Below, one piece after another: positions 48,456-58,411 of a stretch of 64,000 nucleotides of DNA (positions within the stretch are counted from its first letter, which is position 1; each line of letters begins with the position of its first letter). Under the pieces are notes generated by a model. That model saw only the letters and a list, made by a program, of their open reading frames with translations, ran no database searches and had not been told where the DNA came from. Source of the stretch: Cymbidium sinense (lineage: Eukaryota > Streptophyta > Magnoliopsida > Asparagales > Orchidaceae); NCBI GenBank assembly GCA_021442155.1, contig CM038214.1, positions 57,444,514-57,508,513 of the forward strand. Direction: 5' to 3'. The position numbers and the translations under genes are program-made.

Positions 48456-49067
48456 CAAAAATCCTAAGCCTTAAATTAAAACCTGAATCCTAAACCTGAA
48501 ACCTAAACCTTAAACCCTAAACCCTAAACGTTAAAAATAAAAAAAATAAAAAAATCCTAACCCAAAACCCTAAAACCTAACCCATAAACCAACAATAGAA
48601 AACCTACAACCCTAAACCCTTAACCTAAAAAACCTTTAACCCTAAACTCTAAATCATAACCTTAAACCCTAAACCATAAAAGTATAAATCCTAAAACCAT
48701 AAACCCTAAACCCTAAAGTAATTTATAAACCTATCCCACTTAATTTAAAAAAAACCTAAACCTAAATCTAAACCCTAAACCATAAATCCTAAACCCTAAA
48801 CCCTAAACCAAAACTTATGACACTAAACCTATAACCCTAAACCATAAACACTAAACCCTAAACCCTAAACCTAAACTAAAGCCTAAACCCTAATCCCTAA
48901 CCTACACCCTAAACCCTAAAATGCTAAACTCTAAACCCTAAACCTTAACCCAAAACCCTAAACCCTAAACCCCAAACCTTAAACCTAAACTTAAAGTAAC
49001 TAAATAAATTAAAAAAAATAAACCTAAACCCTAAAATCTAATAACCAAAACATAAACCTAAACCTTA
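48456..49067 (+). repeat. CCCTAAA tracts with an isolated module tail
   Basis: CCCACTTAATTTAAAAAAAA at about 48,728-48,747 is a module end without its body. From about 48,988 the AAAGTAACTAAATAAATT left flank appears, as before copies 2 and 3. Confidence 0.75.
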
Positions 49068-49484
49068 AGAATGGGTAGAACCTTGAGGATCATCACACCT
49101 AGATCTAACAATGGAGGTGCAGAATAACAATGGGGAACCAGAGGTGGTGGAACTAGAGGTCCGGGTAGTGGAGTATGGTGTGGAGGAGGGAGAAGAGGTT
49201 ACAATCATGGTGGTGGCAAAGAGAGAGATCGGGGGTATGATGGTGGATCCTGGTACTCGAGAGGTTGGGGTGGTTCAGATGGGAACTAGAGAAATTGAAG
49301 AACAACCTATCCGATTTGATACTTATGGAATTATGTCTTTATATTAGAGATGGTTCTAGTTATCTAGGGTTTTTCATTTACTCTATTTGTGCTCATTCTT
49401 GATCTATGTAATTGCTTGTGTCTTACAAAACTTGGTATGTTAGTTGGTTGATGAAATTTGAATTTGGTCTCTATTAAAAAAAAC
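49068..49484 (+). pseudogene. GRP retropseudogene copy 10
   Basis: Start AGAATGGGTAGAACC (TAG). The middle of the glycine region is heavily altered (GVEEG, EEVTIMVVAKRE appear in the shadow frame). The 3' UTR lacks the segment just before the tail that other copies share (GAAATGTTGAATCTG). The A run is 49,476-49,484. Confidence 0.75.
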
Positions 49485-50612
49485 CAAAAACTCTAAACCC
49501 TAAACTAAAGCTGGAACACTGAACCTAAAACCTAAACCATAAACCCTAAAACCTAAAAAAAAACTAAAAAAAAACCCTAACTTTAAACCTTAAACCCTAA
49601 ACTCTAAACCTTAAAACCTACAACCCTAAACCCCAAACCATGAACCCTAAACCCTAAACCTAAACCTAAACCCAAAAAATTAAAAAATTAAAAAAACAAA
49701 AAAATAATAAAAAAATAAAAATAATAAAAATAAAATAAATAAATAAATAAAAAACCCTAAACCTAAACCCCAAATCATGAAAACCTAAAACACTAAACCT
49801 AAACATAACAAAACCTAAAAATAAAATAAGTAAAAAAGCCTTAATCTAAATAAAAAAAAAAAAAATAAAACCTAAACTAAAACATAAACCAAAACCTAAA
49901 CCTAAACCTAAAAATAAAATACAATAAAAAATAAAAACTAAACTATAATAAAATAAATAAAAACATAAACAAAACTAAAAAATAAAATAAAACTAAAATT
50001 AAAAAAACCTAAATAAAATAAAAAGTAAATGAAAAATTAAAGTAAAATAAACCTAAAATAAAATAAAATAAAAACGAAATAAAAACCTAAACCTAAAAAA
50101 TAAACCCAAAAATAAATAAATAAAATAAAATCTAATTCCTTAAGAAAAACCTAAACTGAAAATAAACAAAATAAAATAAACCTAAACCTAAGCTAAAATA
50201 AATAAAACCTAAACCTAAACCCTAAACCCTAAACTAAATAAAACAAAATAAACTAAAAATAAACATAAATCTAAACTAAAAAATAAAACCTAAAAATAAA
50301 CCTAAAATAAAAACCTAAAACCTAAAGCTAAAAAAATATAATTAAAACCTAAGCCTAAACCTAAAAATAAAAAATAAAATAAAAATAAAACTAAACTAAA
50401 AATTTGAACATAAACCTAAACCTAAACCTAAGAAATAAAAAAAATAAAAAACTAAAACTAAAATAAATAAAACTAAAAAATAAAACCTAAATAAAAATAA
50501 AAAAATAAAATAAACTAAAATAAATAAAAAATAAACCAATAAATATACAAATATAAACCTACTAGCTTACTTAATTTAAAAATGAACCTACGCTAAAACC
50601 TGAACCCTAAAG
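49485..50612 (+). repeat. CCCTAAA tracts and A-rich module 14
   Basis: The module is about 49,801-50,590 and ends CTAGCTTACTTAATTTAAAA. It is followed by CGCTAAAACCTGAACCC, the flank that normally lies right of a GRP copy, but no GRP is present. Confidence 0.75.
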
Positions 50613-50780
50613 TTTTTTTACAAGTTGCTTAATTTCTTAAGCATAATTCAAGTTAGTACAAGTGGGCTAAGTTACCCTATGTAAGGTGCTAAGTCCAAAT
50701 TATAAAAACAACTTCTTGGGATTATATGTATATTTAGCTAACCTCAATTTTGCAAGTTTAATTAGATTTACTAGATGATA
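50613..50780. other. LTR-like fragment fused to LINE
   Basis: It matches 33,118-33,250 (CTTGGGATTATA, then ATATATTTAG, then AGATTTACT). It also carries about 40 extra bases around 50,668-50,707, in which AAGTGGGCTAAG and AAGGTGCTAAG resemble each other. Confidence 0.5.
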
Positions 50781-50785
50781 TTAGG

Positions 50786-51470
50786 GAAGAATCCCCAATC
50801 ATTTTGGTTTGGATTTCTCTCCCCAATATGCAAATTCATTTCATTAATCATCAATTCCTCTTTACTGTGGGTGCTTTATTTGGTTAGTCATTGCAACTTG
50901 ATAGGCAATGGCTACAAAATATCGACCTTCTATGGCTAGAATCCTTGTTGAATTGGATATTACCAAGAAACACCCCAAAGAGATTTAGTTGGGATCTAAA
51001 AATTACGGTTATTTGTAGAAAGTTGATTTTAAAAATTTTCCTATCTTTTGTTCTCATTGTAAAATCCACGGGCACCATAATTTTGTATGATTCATTATGC
51101 ATCCTCACCTAAAAAAGAATTCCTCTTAAGAAAACTATTGTTTCTAACCCTAAGTCGGCCATTGTTAAATATCAAAAAGTTAATTTAAAAAAAGGATTCA
51201 GTGAATGTTCTTATAAGGCTATTTTACCTTTTATTTTTTCTAGAAAATTGAGGGTTTCTAATGTGGAAAATAACAATTTCATTAAACTTTTGGATGACAA
51301 TTCTTTTTCCTTTGATTCAATCCCTACATCCTTACCGATTTCGACTGACAAAAATGAAGCTTTAATTGAAAATATTAATAAGGATATCAATGTTATGTAT
51401 CATTTGAATTCAATGGTGAATATGGCCTTGGTTTCTCATGATATTTAGTTTGAAAAACCTAACTTTTACT
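50786..51470 (+). pseudogene. LINE ORF1 (C-terminal part), nucleic-acid-binding protein
   Basis: The translation ESPIILVWISLPNMQIHFIN followed by HQFLFTVGALFG matches the DUF4283-type domain of plant LINE ORF1. After a frame change it reads MATKYRPSMARILVELDITK, then KVDFKNFPIFCSHCKIHGHH, a zinc knuckle of the CxxCxxxGHxxxxC type whose last Cys is lost. ORF1 proteins bind element RNA. A 66-codon open frame at 51,248-51,448 continues the linker. Several stops interrupt it. Confidence 0.8.
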
Positions 51471-51864
51471 TTAGTTTAGGATGATTTAAATTTCAAAAAA
51501 GATTTGCTAATAATGGTATTGAAGAAGAAGGGCTTGATGTTCATATTGCCTTATTAATAATTTTATTTCAGCTCACTTGCTTGATATACTCGATGCTCAT
51601 TTGCCTTTAATAAATTCTAATGGATTGGAAGAAGGAGAACTCTCTTCTATACAAGAGATTTCCCCTAAATCTATGATTAATGTTGATAAATCCTTCTCGA
51701 ATGATGATTCTATGGGAAACAAAAAATGGTTTCCAAACTCATCATCTTAAAAAGATAAGGAATGTTAAAAACTTCCCTCCTAAATTATCCAAAAATGCTT
51801 GATCTATTGTGACCTCCCTCTCCTCTCTTAATTAACCTTTCCTTAACCCCCCTTTTATTTCCTT

Positions 51865-52480
51865 ATGTTTAATTTTCTTGTTTGGAATGTTAGAGGGATC
51901 GGTACCCTCTCTATTCATAGACGTATTAGAAACCTTTATTGTATTCATAATATTTCTTTACTTATTATTTTGGAGCCTCTTATTCATGCAAACAAAATTA
52001 ACCATGTTGCTAGAATGATCAATTTCAATAAATGTTTCTCTAATGTTAGTAATAAAATTTTGTGGAGGTTTCTATTCTTGATGATTTTCAATAAGTTGTC
52101 CATGCTCAAATATCTTTGCATCTTGTAATAGATATGGTAGAAATTTTCTTAGGGACAATTTGAGGAATTTTGTTACCTTTGTCAATAAACCTTGGTTTGT
52201 TGGTGGGGATTTCAACACTATTTTATTCTCTTCTAAACAAAGTGGTGGTAGCTCTCCTAATATTCATTCAATGGAAGAATTTTTCAATATGATCCTTGAT
52301 TGCAATTTGATTGATATTAGCTTTAAGGGTTCAAATTTTACTTGACAAAACTCTAGACTTTGGCAAATTTTGGACCATATTCTTTTTAATACTCAGTGGA
52401 TTACTTAATGGCCTATTACTTTTGTCAATCATTTAAGAAGAACCTTATCAGATCATGCTTTTTTTGTTTCTATTAAAGAT
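51865..52480 (+). pseudogene. LINE ORF2 apurinic-type endonuclease domain
   Basis: The start MFNFLVWNVRGIG is the classic plant LINE ORF2 N-terminus (conserved W-N-x-R-G). Further on are PWFVGGDFNTILF (GDFN motif), DCNLIDISFKGSNFTW and TLSDHAFFVSI (the SDH motif). The conserved Glu near ILEPLIHANK is visible. The enzyme nicks target DNA to prime reverse transcription. A frameshift near 52,100 and stops near 52,345 and 52,408 break it. Most catalytic motifs are still readable. Confidence 0.88.
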
Positions 52481-53279
52481 AACTCTAATAGAATAAAAAA
52501 TTTCTCTCATTTTAGATTTCAAAACATGTGGATTCAGCATATTGATTTCCTTACTGTTGTGGCTAATAATTGGAAACCTCCCTTACATCCTGACAATTCG
52601 AGTATGGGATGAATAGATTTTAGTTTAAGCTTAAAAGACTTAAACAAAATCTAGGTTGGTGGAACAAGCATTATTTTCAAAACTTTATTGCTAATATCAA
52701 AGAAATGGAAATATTGCTTTGTGATCTACAAGTCTCTGTTATGTCTAATCTTGCTAAGATTAAGGACTTCACTATGGCAAAAGATAAACTTGTTAATTTT
52801 TAAATTTTGGAAGAGACTTATTGGGTCCAAAAAGCTACTTGAAAACATATTATGAATGGGGATAGAAATACTAAATATTTCCATGCTTTAGTTAATAAAA
52901 AGAGAGCTTTAAATAATATTCAACAAATTAAAGATGACAATGAGAATGGATTATGGAGAATAATGATATTAAGGATTCAAACATTAATTACTTTAGAAAT
53001 ATGCTTAATAAGAGTTATTCTAATGAAGCTATTTCTAAATTGCACTTGATTCCTTCTATTATAAATTATAATGACAATGATTTGCTTACTATTGTACCTA
53101 ATGAAGAGGAAATTTTTATAGTTCTTAATAGCATGAATATAGATTTTGTTGTTGGTCCAAGGAGGTTTCTACCCAATTTTTCAAAAAATGTCGGCTCATT
53201 ATTAAAAATGATATTATTTGTGGTTGATTTTAATGGGTAATCCTTTTCTAAATATTTTTCTAGCACTTCTATTGTTCTC
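52481..53279 (+). pseudogene. LINE ORF2 spacer between endonuclease and RT
   Basis: It contains NWWNKHYF-type and HIMNGDRNTKYFHALVNKKR (the GDRNTKYFH motif typical of plant LINEs before the RT) at about 52,850-52,900. It then shifts frames through LHLIPSIINYNDNDLLTIVP and NEEEIFIVLNSMN. Confidence 0.8.
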
Positions 53280-54090
53280 ATACCTAAGAAATATAATTCA
53301 GACTATTGGAGTGAGTTTAGACCTATTAGTCTTTGCACCTTCTTCAGTAAGCTAATTTCCAAAGTTCTAACCAACAGGCTCAATCCTTTACATAGGATTA
53401 TCTCTCTAAACCAAACTAGTTTTGTTAGTGGTAGATCTATTTATGATAATATTCTACTTGCTCACCAATTAATTCATGATTTAGATGTTAGGACTAGAGG
53501 TTGCAACATTTTATTCAAATTAGATATTACCAAAGCTATTGATAATATCTCTTCGGATTTCTTTATCTGTAATCTGAATTTATTTGGGTTTTCTGAGAAA
53601 TTTATCTTTCTAATTAAAAATTGTATTAATAATGTTTGGTTTTCTATTTTTCTTAATGGGGAGGCCTTGTGCTTCTTTCCTTCTTCCTAAGGACTAAGAC
53701 AAGGGGATCCTTTATCTCCTATCTTATTTCTTGTTGTTGTTGAGTACTTATCTAGGAGCATCAATGGCATATTCTTAAACAATCCTAGTATGTATTATAG
53801 AACTCTTGGTGGTCTTCTTGTTTCTCATTTAAGCTTTGTATATGATTTCATTATTTTTGGTAATGCTTCTATTCATCATATCAAAAATCTCAAAATTATT
53901 GTAAATAAATTTGGTAGTGAAAGTGGTCTATCTATCAATGATAACAAAAGCTATTTTATTACTTCTTCAAGTATCTCTAATAATAAAATTAATCAAATCA
54001 TGCATATCACTAACTTTAAACATCAACACCTTCCTCTTAAGTACTTGGGTGCTCCTTTTTTTAAAGGTCCGAAATAATCCCATCTTTTTA
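53280..54090 (+). pseudogene. LINE ORF2 reverse transcriptase domain
   Basis: Motifs in order: LIPKKYNSDYWSEFRPISLC, NQTSFVSGRSIYDNILLAHQ, LFKLDITKAIDNIS (first catalytic Asp present), GLRQGDPLSPILF preceded by a TAA, LSFVYDFIIFG, where the expected F-A-D-D is F-V-Y-D so the second catalytic pair is damaged, and LPLKYLGAPFFKG. The domain copies element RNA into DNA at the nicked target. Loss of the DD pair and the stops make it inactive. Confidence 0.9.
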
Positions 54091-55369
54091 ATGAGTTAAT
54101 TCAAAAATATTTAAATAAAATTTATGTTTGGTGATTTCATTTACTTTCCTTTGGTGGCAGGCTCACTATTTTTAAAAGCACTCTCAATTCAATGACTCTT
54201 TATTTGATTCAAACTATTATCCCCACTAATGCTACTCTTATTAGTATTTATCGCTTGCTTAATAAATATTTTTGGGGATCTAATAATTCTACTAAAATAA
54301 TGTACTAGACTTCCTAGCATAAATGTTGTGGTCCCTTGGGTGAAGGTGGTCTCAGTTGCAAACTAATTTTTGAAGCTATTACTGCCTTCTCTCATAAGCT
54401 CTAGTGGAATTTTAGAAAGAATGATAGCCTTTGAGCTAATTTTATGATGAAAAATTTTGCCAAGTAAACACCCTCTTATCTATTCTTATAAAGTTGGTGA
54501 CTCTCTAGTTTGGAAAGGGATTTGCTCCATTAAATGGGTTGTTGAGCCCTTAATATCTTGGGGTATTCAATCGGGTTCTTCTTTCATTTGACAAGACAAT
54601 TAGATTGGCAATGGCTCTATTGACTCCCTTTTATCTACCCACTCTACTGCATCTATCAAAGTTAACTCTTTCTAGAATAATAACACTTGGAATAAAAACA
54701 AACTTGAGAATTATATTCCTATTTCTCTTTTAGATAACTTTAGAAATATCCCTATTTTCTCTAACAAACTTGACCAAATTCTTTAAGCTTTCTTACAATG
54801 GTGATTTTTTCTTAAAGAGGTTTGGAATTTTATTAGAGATAAGAAAAATTCCTAATGTTTTCATTAAACTTTGGAACAATATCATTCCCATTTCTTATTC
54901 ATTTTAGCTTGGAGGATTTTGAATAACTTTATTCTGTGGACTCTTTGCTAGAATAAAGGGTTTTATTTACCTTCAAAGTGTTATTGTTGCTTTCATATTG
55001 AAAATGTTAATCATGTTTTTTGTAAATGGTGCTATTGTCTAAATTATGATTATGATATGATGATTTATTTAATACCAACTACTTTCATGGCTCTCTTTCC
55101 ATATATCAACTTCTTGAAGTCTGTTTCCAAAAAAATTATGAAGGTCATATCAAAGTTCTAGTTGCTATTACCCTTATCGGTTCATCACGGATGGACAAAA
55201 ATGATGCTAAATATCATGGTATTCCTATGAGCCAGAAAAGGATCGTGACTAGAACCAAAGAAAAATATTCATGCTCTATTTAATGCCAATCTTATTAGTA
55301 ACATTCATTTTAGAGGCTATAAATTTATGGCTAAAATTGGGTATAATTCTACCTGATGTTGAATCTTAT
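54091..55369 (+). pseudogene. LINE ORF2 thumb to zinc-binding region
   Basis: Recognisable pieces are LLSFGGRLTIFKSTLNSMTL, then AWRILNNFILWT, GFYLPSKCYCCFHIENVNHV and FCKWC. The last two match the zf-RVT segment between RT and RNase H of plant LINEs. Stops and frame changes are frequent. Confidence 0.75.
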
Positions 55370-55869
55370 GAAAGAGCTAGGATTATCCATTGGATCAAAC
55401 CTAAAAGAAATTTGATTAAAGTGAATACTGATGGTTCTGTTGCTTCCAATAAATATGGCTATGGTGGTATTCTTCTCTAAAGTACTTGTCATGTGCTTTT
55501 GCCTATCCTCTCAAAGCCTATTTTGTTATCTATCTTTGAGCTTATGGTCAAAAAATCTATTTAAATTTTTTTGAATAAAGGTTTCCTCAACATCTAGATT
55601 GAAGTTGATGCGCTCTTGACATGCTAAACTTGAATAGAACAATAATTGCTGATTTATTTTATCATCTTAATCATACTAAAAATCTTCTTTCTCAAGTTTG
55701 TTATAAAATTTCCTATATCCTTCGTGAAGGCAATGCTTATGCTAATTTGTTGGGTACTTTAGGTGCCAACTTATTTGATTTCACTTTATTTAACAATCAA
55801 AATTTGCTTAAGTTTTGAAGGGGTTTAGTCAATCTAGATGACAGTAGATTACCTTATCTCAAATTATAA
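55370..55869 (+). pseudogene. LINE ORF2 RNase H domain, decayed
   Basis: KVNTDGSVASNKYGYGGILL carries the first Asp motif. After several stops, KISYILREGNAYANLLGTLG is the C-terminal motif, with Asn replacing the Asp that the copy at 2-457 keeps (ACADFLG). It ends LDDSRLPYLKL with a TAA at 55,867-55,869. Confidence 0.85.
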
Positions 55870-57930
55870 TTTTCTTGGCCTGGTTTTTTCAGTTTATTTT
55901 TGATGAGCCATTTCTTTTGGTTCCCTTTTGGTAAACCCTCTTTAGGTTGTGGCCATTTGCTTATTTCCACTCTTGGGCCTATTCTGGGTGTTGTTTTTGA
56001 GCTCTTGCTTTTGGGTTGGCCTGGTGGTTAGTACCGGGTGGTTCTTATTTTTTATGCCTGGGTTATTGTGGTTTCTTAAGTTTGTACTATGTTTGTCTTT
56101 TGGGTGATTATTGTTGCTTGGTTTTTTTGGTGACCTTCATTTGGTTTCTCTTGCTTTTGGGTTGGCCTGGTGGTTAGTACCGGGTGGTTCTTATTTTTTA
56201 TGCCTGGGTTATTGTGGTTTCTTAAGGTTGGTGGCTAATGTTTGTCTAGTTGGGTGATTATTGTTTCTTGGTTGTTTTTGGTGACCTTCATTTGGTTTGT
56301 GTATTTTCCTGTTGTTTTCTATATGGGGTTTCCAATATCTCTGGGCTGGTTGCTTCTTTAACTGAGTTAGATTTTCTCTGTGGTGGTTGGCTAGGTGGCA
56401 TTATTGGCTTGCTTGGTGGGCTAGCTAGGTTGGTTGGCTGGCTAGCTGTGTTGGATGGTTATCCACTTCTAATCGGAGGGATCTAAATTTGATTAGATTT
56501 TTGTTGACTACTTCTTCTATTAGATTTTTCTTGGTTGTAGTTGCTTTTGTTGTTTATTTTTTGTTTGCTTGTTTAGTGGATGTTTTTTCTTTGGGATCAG
56601 TGACTTGGTTTGGTGTATTGGTGCCTAACTTGGCTATGGTTATGATGCTTGCACTCATTGATATTTCTCCAACTTTTAGCTATTAGATTTAATGGTGTTC
56701 TTGTTGTATTGCTGTGACTCCTAATGGATAGCTTTTAATCTGTCTTACTAGTCTTTGCTTCATTTTATTTTTGGCTAGCTATTCACCTCACCTTGATCAG
56801 AATTTATGTTGCTTTGGTTAGGTTTGGTGGATGCTGTTATTTGCTTCTACACTTTTCCTAGTTATCTTGGGTGGCTTTGGCATGATGGATTCTATTGGTC
56901 TTTTCACTGATTTGGATTTTCTTCTACTTTGGTGGTTGGCTAGGCAGCTATGTTGGCTGGCTGGGTTGGTTTGCTATTTTGGCTGGATGGGTTGGATTGA
57001 TGTGTGGCTATTTTAGCCTTTCTTTCTTGTTCTATTGGTGACATGTTGGTTGGCATGCTCTTGCTATGGTTCTCTTCTCTTGGCTACTACTGCTTCTCTT
57101 TTTCAGGTTTGGGTTACAACCTTGCTGCCTTTTCTGTTTGCTTGTGGAGGACATGAACTTTTTTGTTTTTTTTTTTTTTTTGGGCGTGGTTTTTTTTAGT
57201 TTGTGTTGTTAAGGTCATGATGCTTGCTCCCTTTGATGTTTCTATTCCTCTTTGGTGGTGGCTTTGGTGGTGTTCCTACTGTACTGTTGTTGTCCCTTAT
57301 GGTTGGTTGATTTTTTGCCTTATTGGGATTATTTGTTTTGGTGGCTTTGTGGTTGGCTATTATGTCTACTGCTTGGAGGAGCTTGCAGCCTTGAAAGATG
57401 ATGGACATGGGATGATGGGCTACAAGAGGTATGCTAGCAATGATGGCCTTGATGTGTCCATCTCTATCTTCTTTTGGCTAGTAGCACTATATGTAATTAT
57501 AACCCTTCTTCAGAAGTTTGGATGCTTACATATAATGTTGCTCCTTGAGATGATTGTAATTGAGCCTGAGCCTTTTCTTTATTTTACTCTTTTTCTTTGC
57601 TCAAACTTTTTATGCTTGCTTAATTGTACTCATCCTTTCATTAATATATTGTAGATTCCTTTTATAGGTTGGGAAAATCTTGCAAGTGGATCTTGCTGGT
57701 ATCAAAAGGACCTAATGGATATTGTTGTTGAGCACATGGATCTGTTGTTATTGCAGATTTGGTTTTGCTTTTGCTTTGTTGTTTTTCCTTATATTATTAT
57801 AACAGTTTGGGGGTTTATCTATTTAGGACTTACTATGGCTCTTTGAGCATTAGTTTAGAGATTTACCCCCTCTAAAGACTTTGTACTTTTTCTTTGTGGC
57901 AATAAAATCCCCTTAATTTTGCTTAAAAAA
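55870..57930 (+). other. LINE 3' UTR, T/G-rich, with AATAAA and A tail
   Basis: About 2 kb of T/G-rich sequence, far longer than the 0.55 kb of the copy at the left window edge. Hydrophobic open frames in it (such as 57,163-57,654 and 56,250-56,486) reflect TTG/GGT-rich composition and show no domain, so they are not called genes. AATAAA at 57,901 and a short A run close the element. Confidence 0.75.
56002..56297 (+). repeat. Tandem duplication, period 146 bp, in LINE 3' UTR
   Basis: CTCTTGCTTTTGGGTTGGCC starts at 56,002 and again at 56,148. The two units are nearly identical (GGTGGTTAGTACCGGGTGG in both), so the duplication is younger than the decay of the coding part. Confidence 0.9.
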
Positions 57931-57942
57931 ACCTAAACCCTA

Positions 57943-58411
57943 AGATTGGGTAGAACCTTGATAGCAGGAACATAACTGTCAACCAGACTCAATCTAGATC
58001 TTGCGGTGAAGGCTAAGGTGAAGGAGGCAGTTATCACAGTAGTGGTGGGGGATCTAGAGGTGCTGGTGGATATGGAGGTGATGGTCGGAGCATTGGTGGT
58101 TATGGAGGGGGAGGCAGAGGTTACAACTATGGTGGTAGGGAGGAGATCGAGGATATGATGGTGGATCACAATACTCGAGAGGTCGGTGGTTGATGGGAAC
58201 TGGAGAAATTGAAAGACCAATCGATTCGCTTATGGAATTGTGTCTTTACACTACAAATAGTTCTAGTTATCTAGGATTTTTGATTTGCTTTATCTGAGCT
58301 CATTTTTTATCTATGTTACCGCTTATATCTTAAAAACCTTAGTGTGTTACTTGATTGATGAAATCAAAAAGAAGAAATGTTGAATCTGAATTTGTTCTCT
58401 ACTAAAAAAAA
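57943..58411 (+). pseudogene. GRP retropseudogene copy 11
   Basis: It starts AGATTGGGTAGAACC. The first Gln is TAG, but the NQAQ Gln is still CAG (NITVNQTQSRS). The glycine region reads SYHSSGGGSRGAGGYGGDG, then GGYGGGGRGYNYGG. The A tail is at 58,403-58,411. Only about two telomere-type units separate its start from the LINE A tail. Its right flank differs from the one shared by the other copies. Confidence 0.83.

Larger units (their letters stand above)
50781..57930 (+). mobile_element. 5'-truncated, mutated plant LINE with poly(A) tail
   Basis: Components in order: ORF1 from its internal domain (50,786), ORF2 start at 51,865 (endonuclease), RT (53.28-54.08 kb), a zinc-binding segment (about 54.9-55.05 kb), RNase H (55.37-55.87 kb), a 2-kb 3' UTR, AATAAA at 57,901 and an A run at about 57,924-57,930. 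The ORF1 N-terminus is missing, so the copy is 5'-truncated or recombined with the LTR-like scrap. The A tail is followed by CCTAAACCCTAAG and then GRP copy 11. A target duplication cannot be judged because the surroundings are repetitive. Confidence 0.9.

Noticed and set aside
57163..57654. 163-codon hydrophobic frame that looks like a membrane protein
   Set aside because: It lies in the T/G-rich LINE 3' UTR, has no recognisable domain, and its hydrophobicity follows from TTG/TTT/GGT codons. Similar frames occur along the whole UTR.
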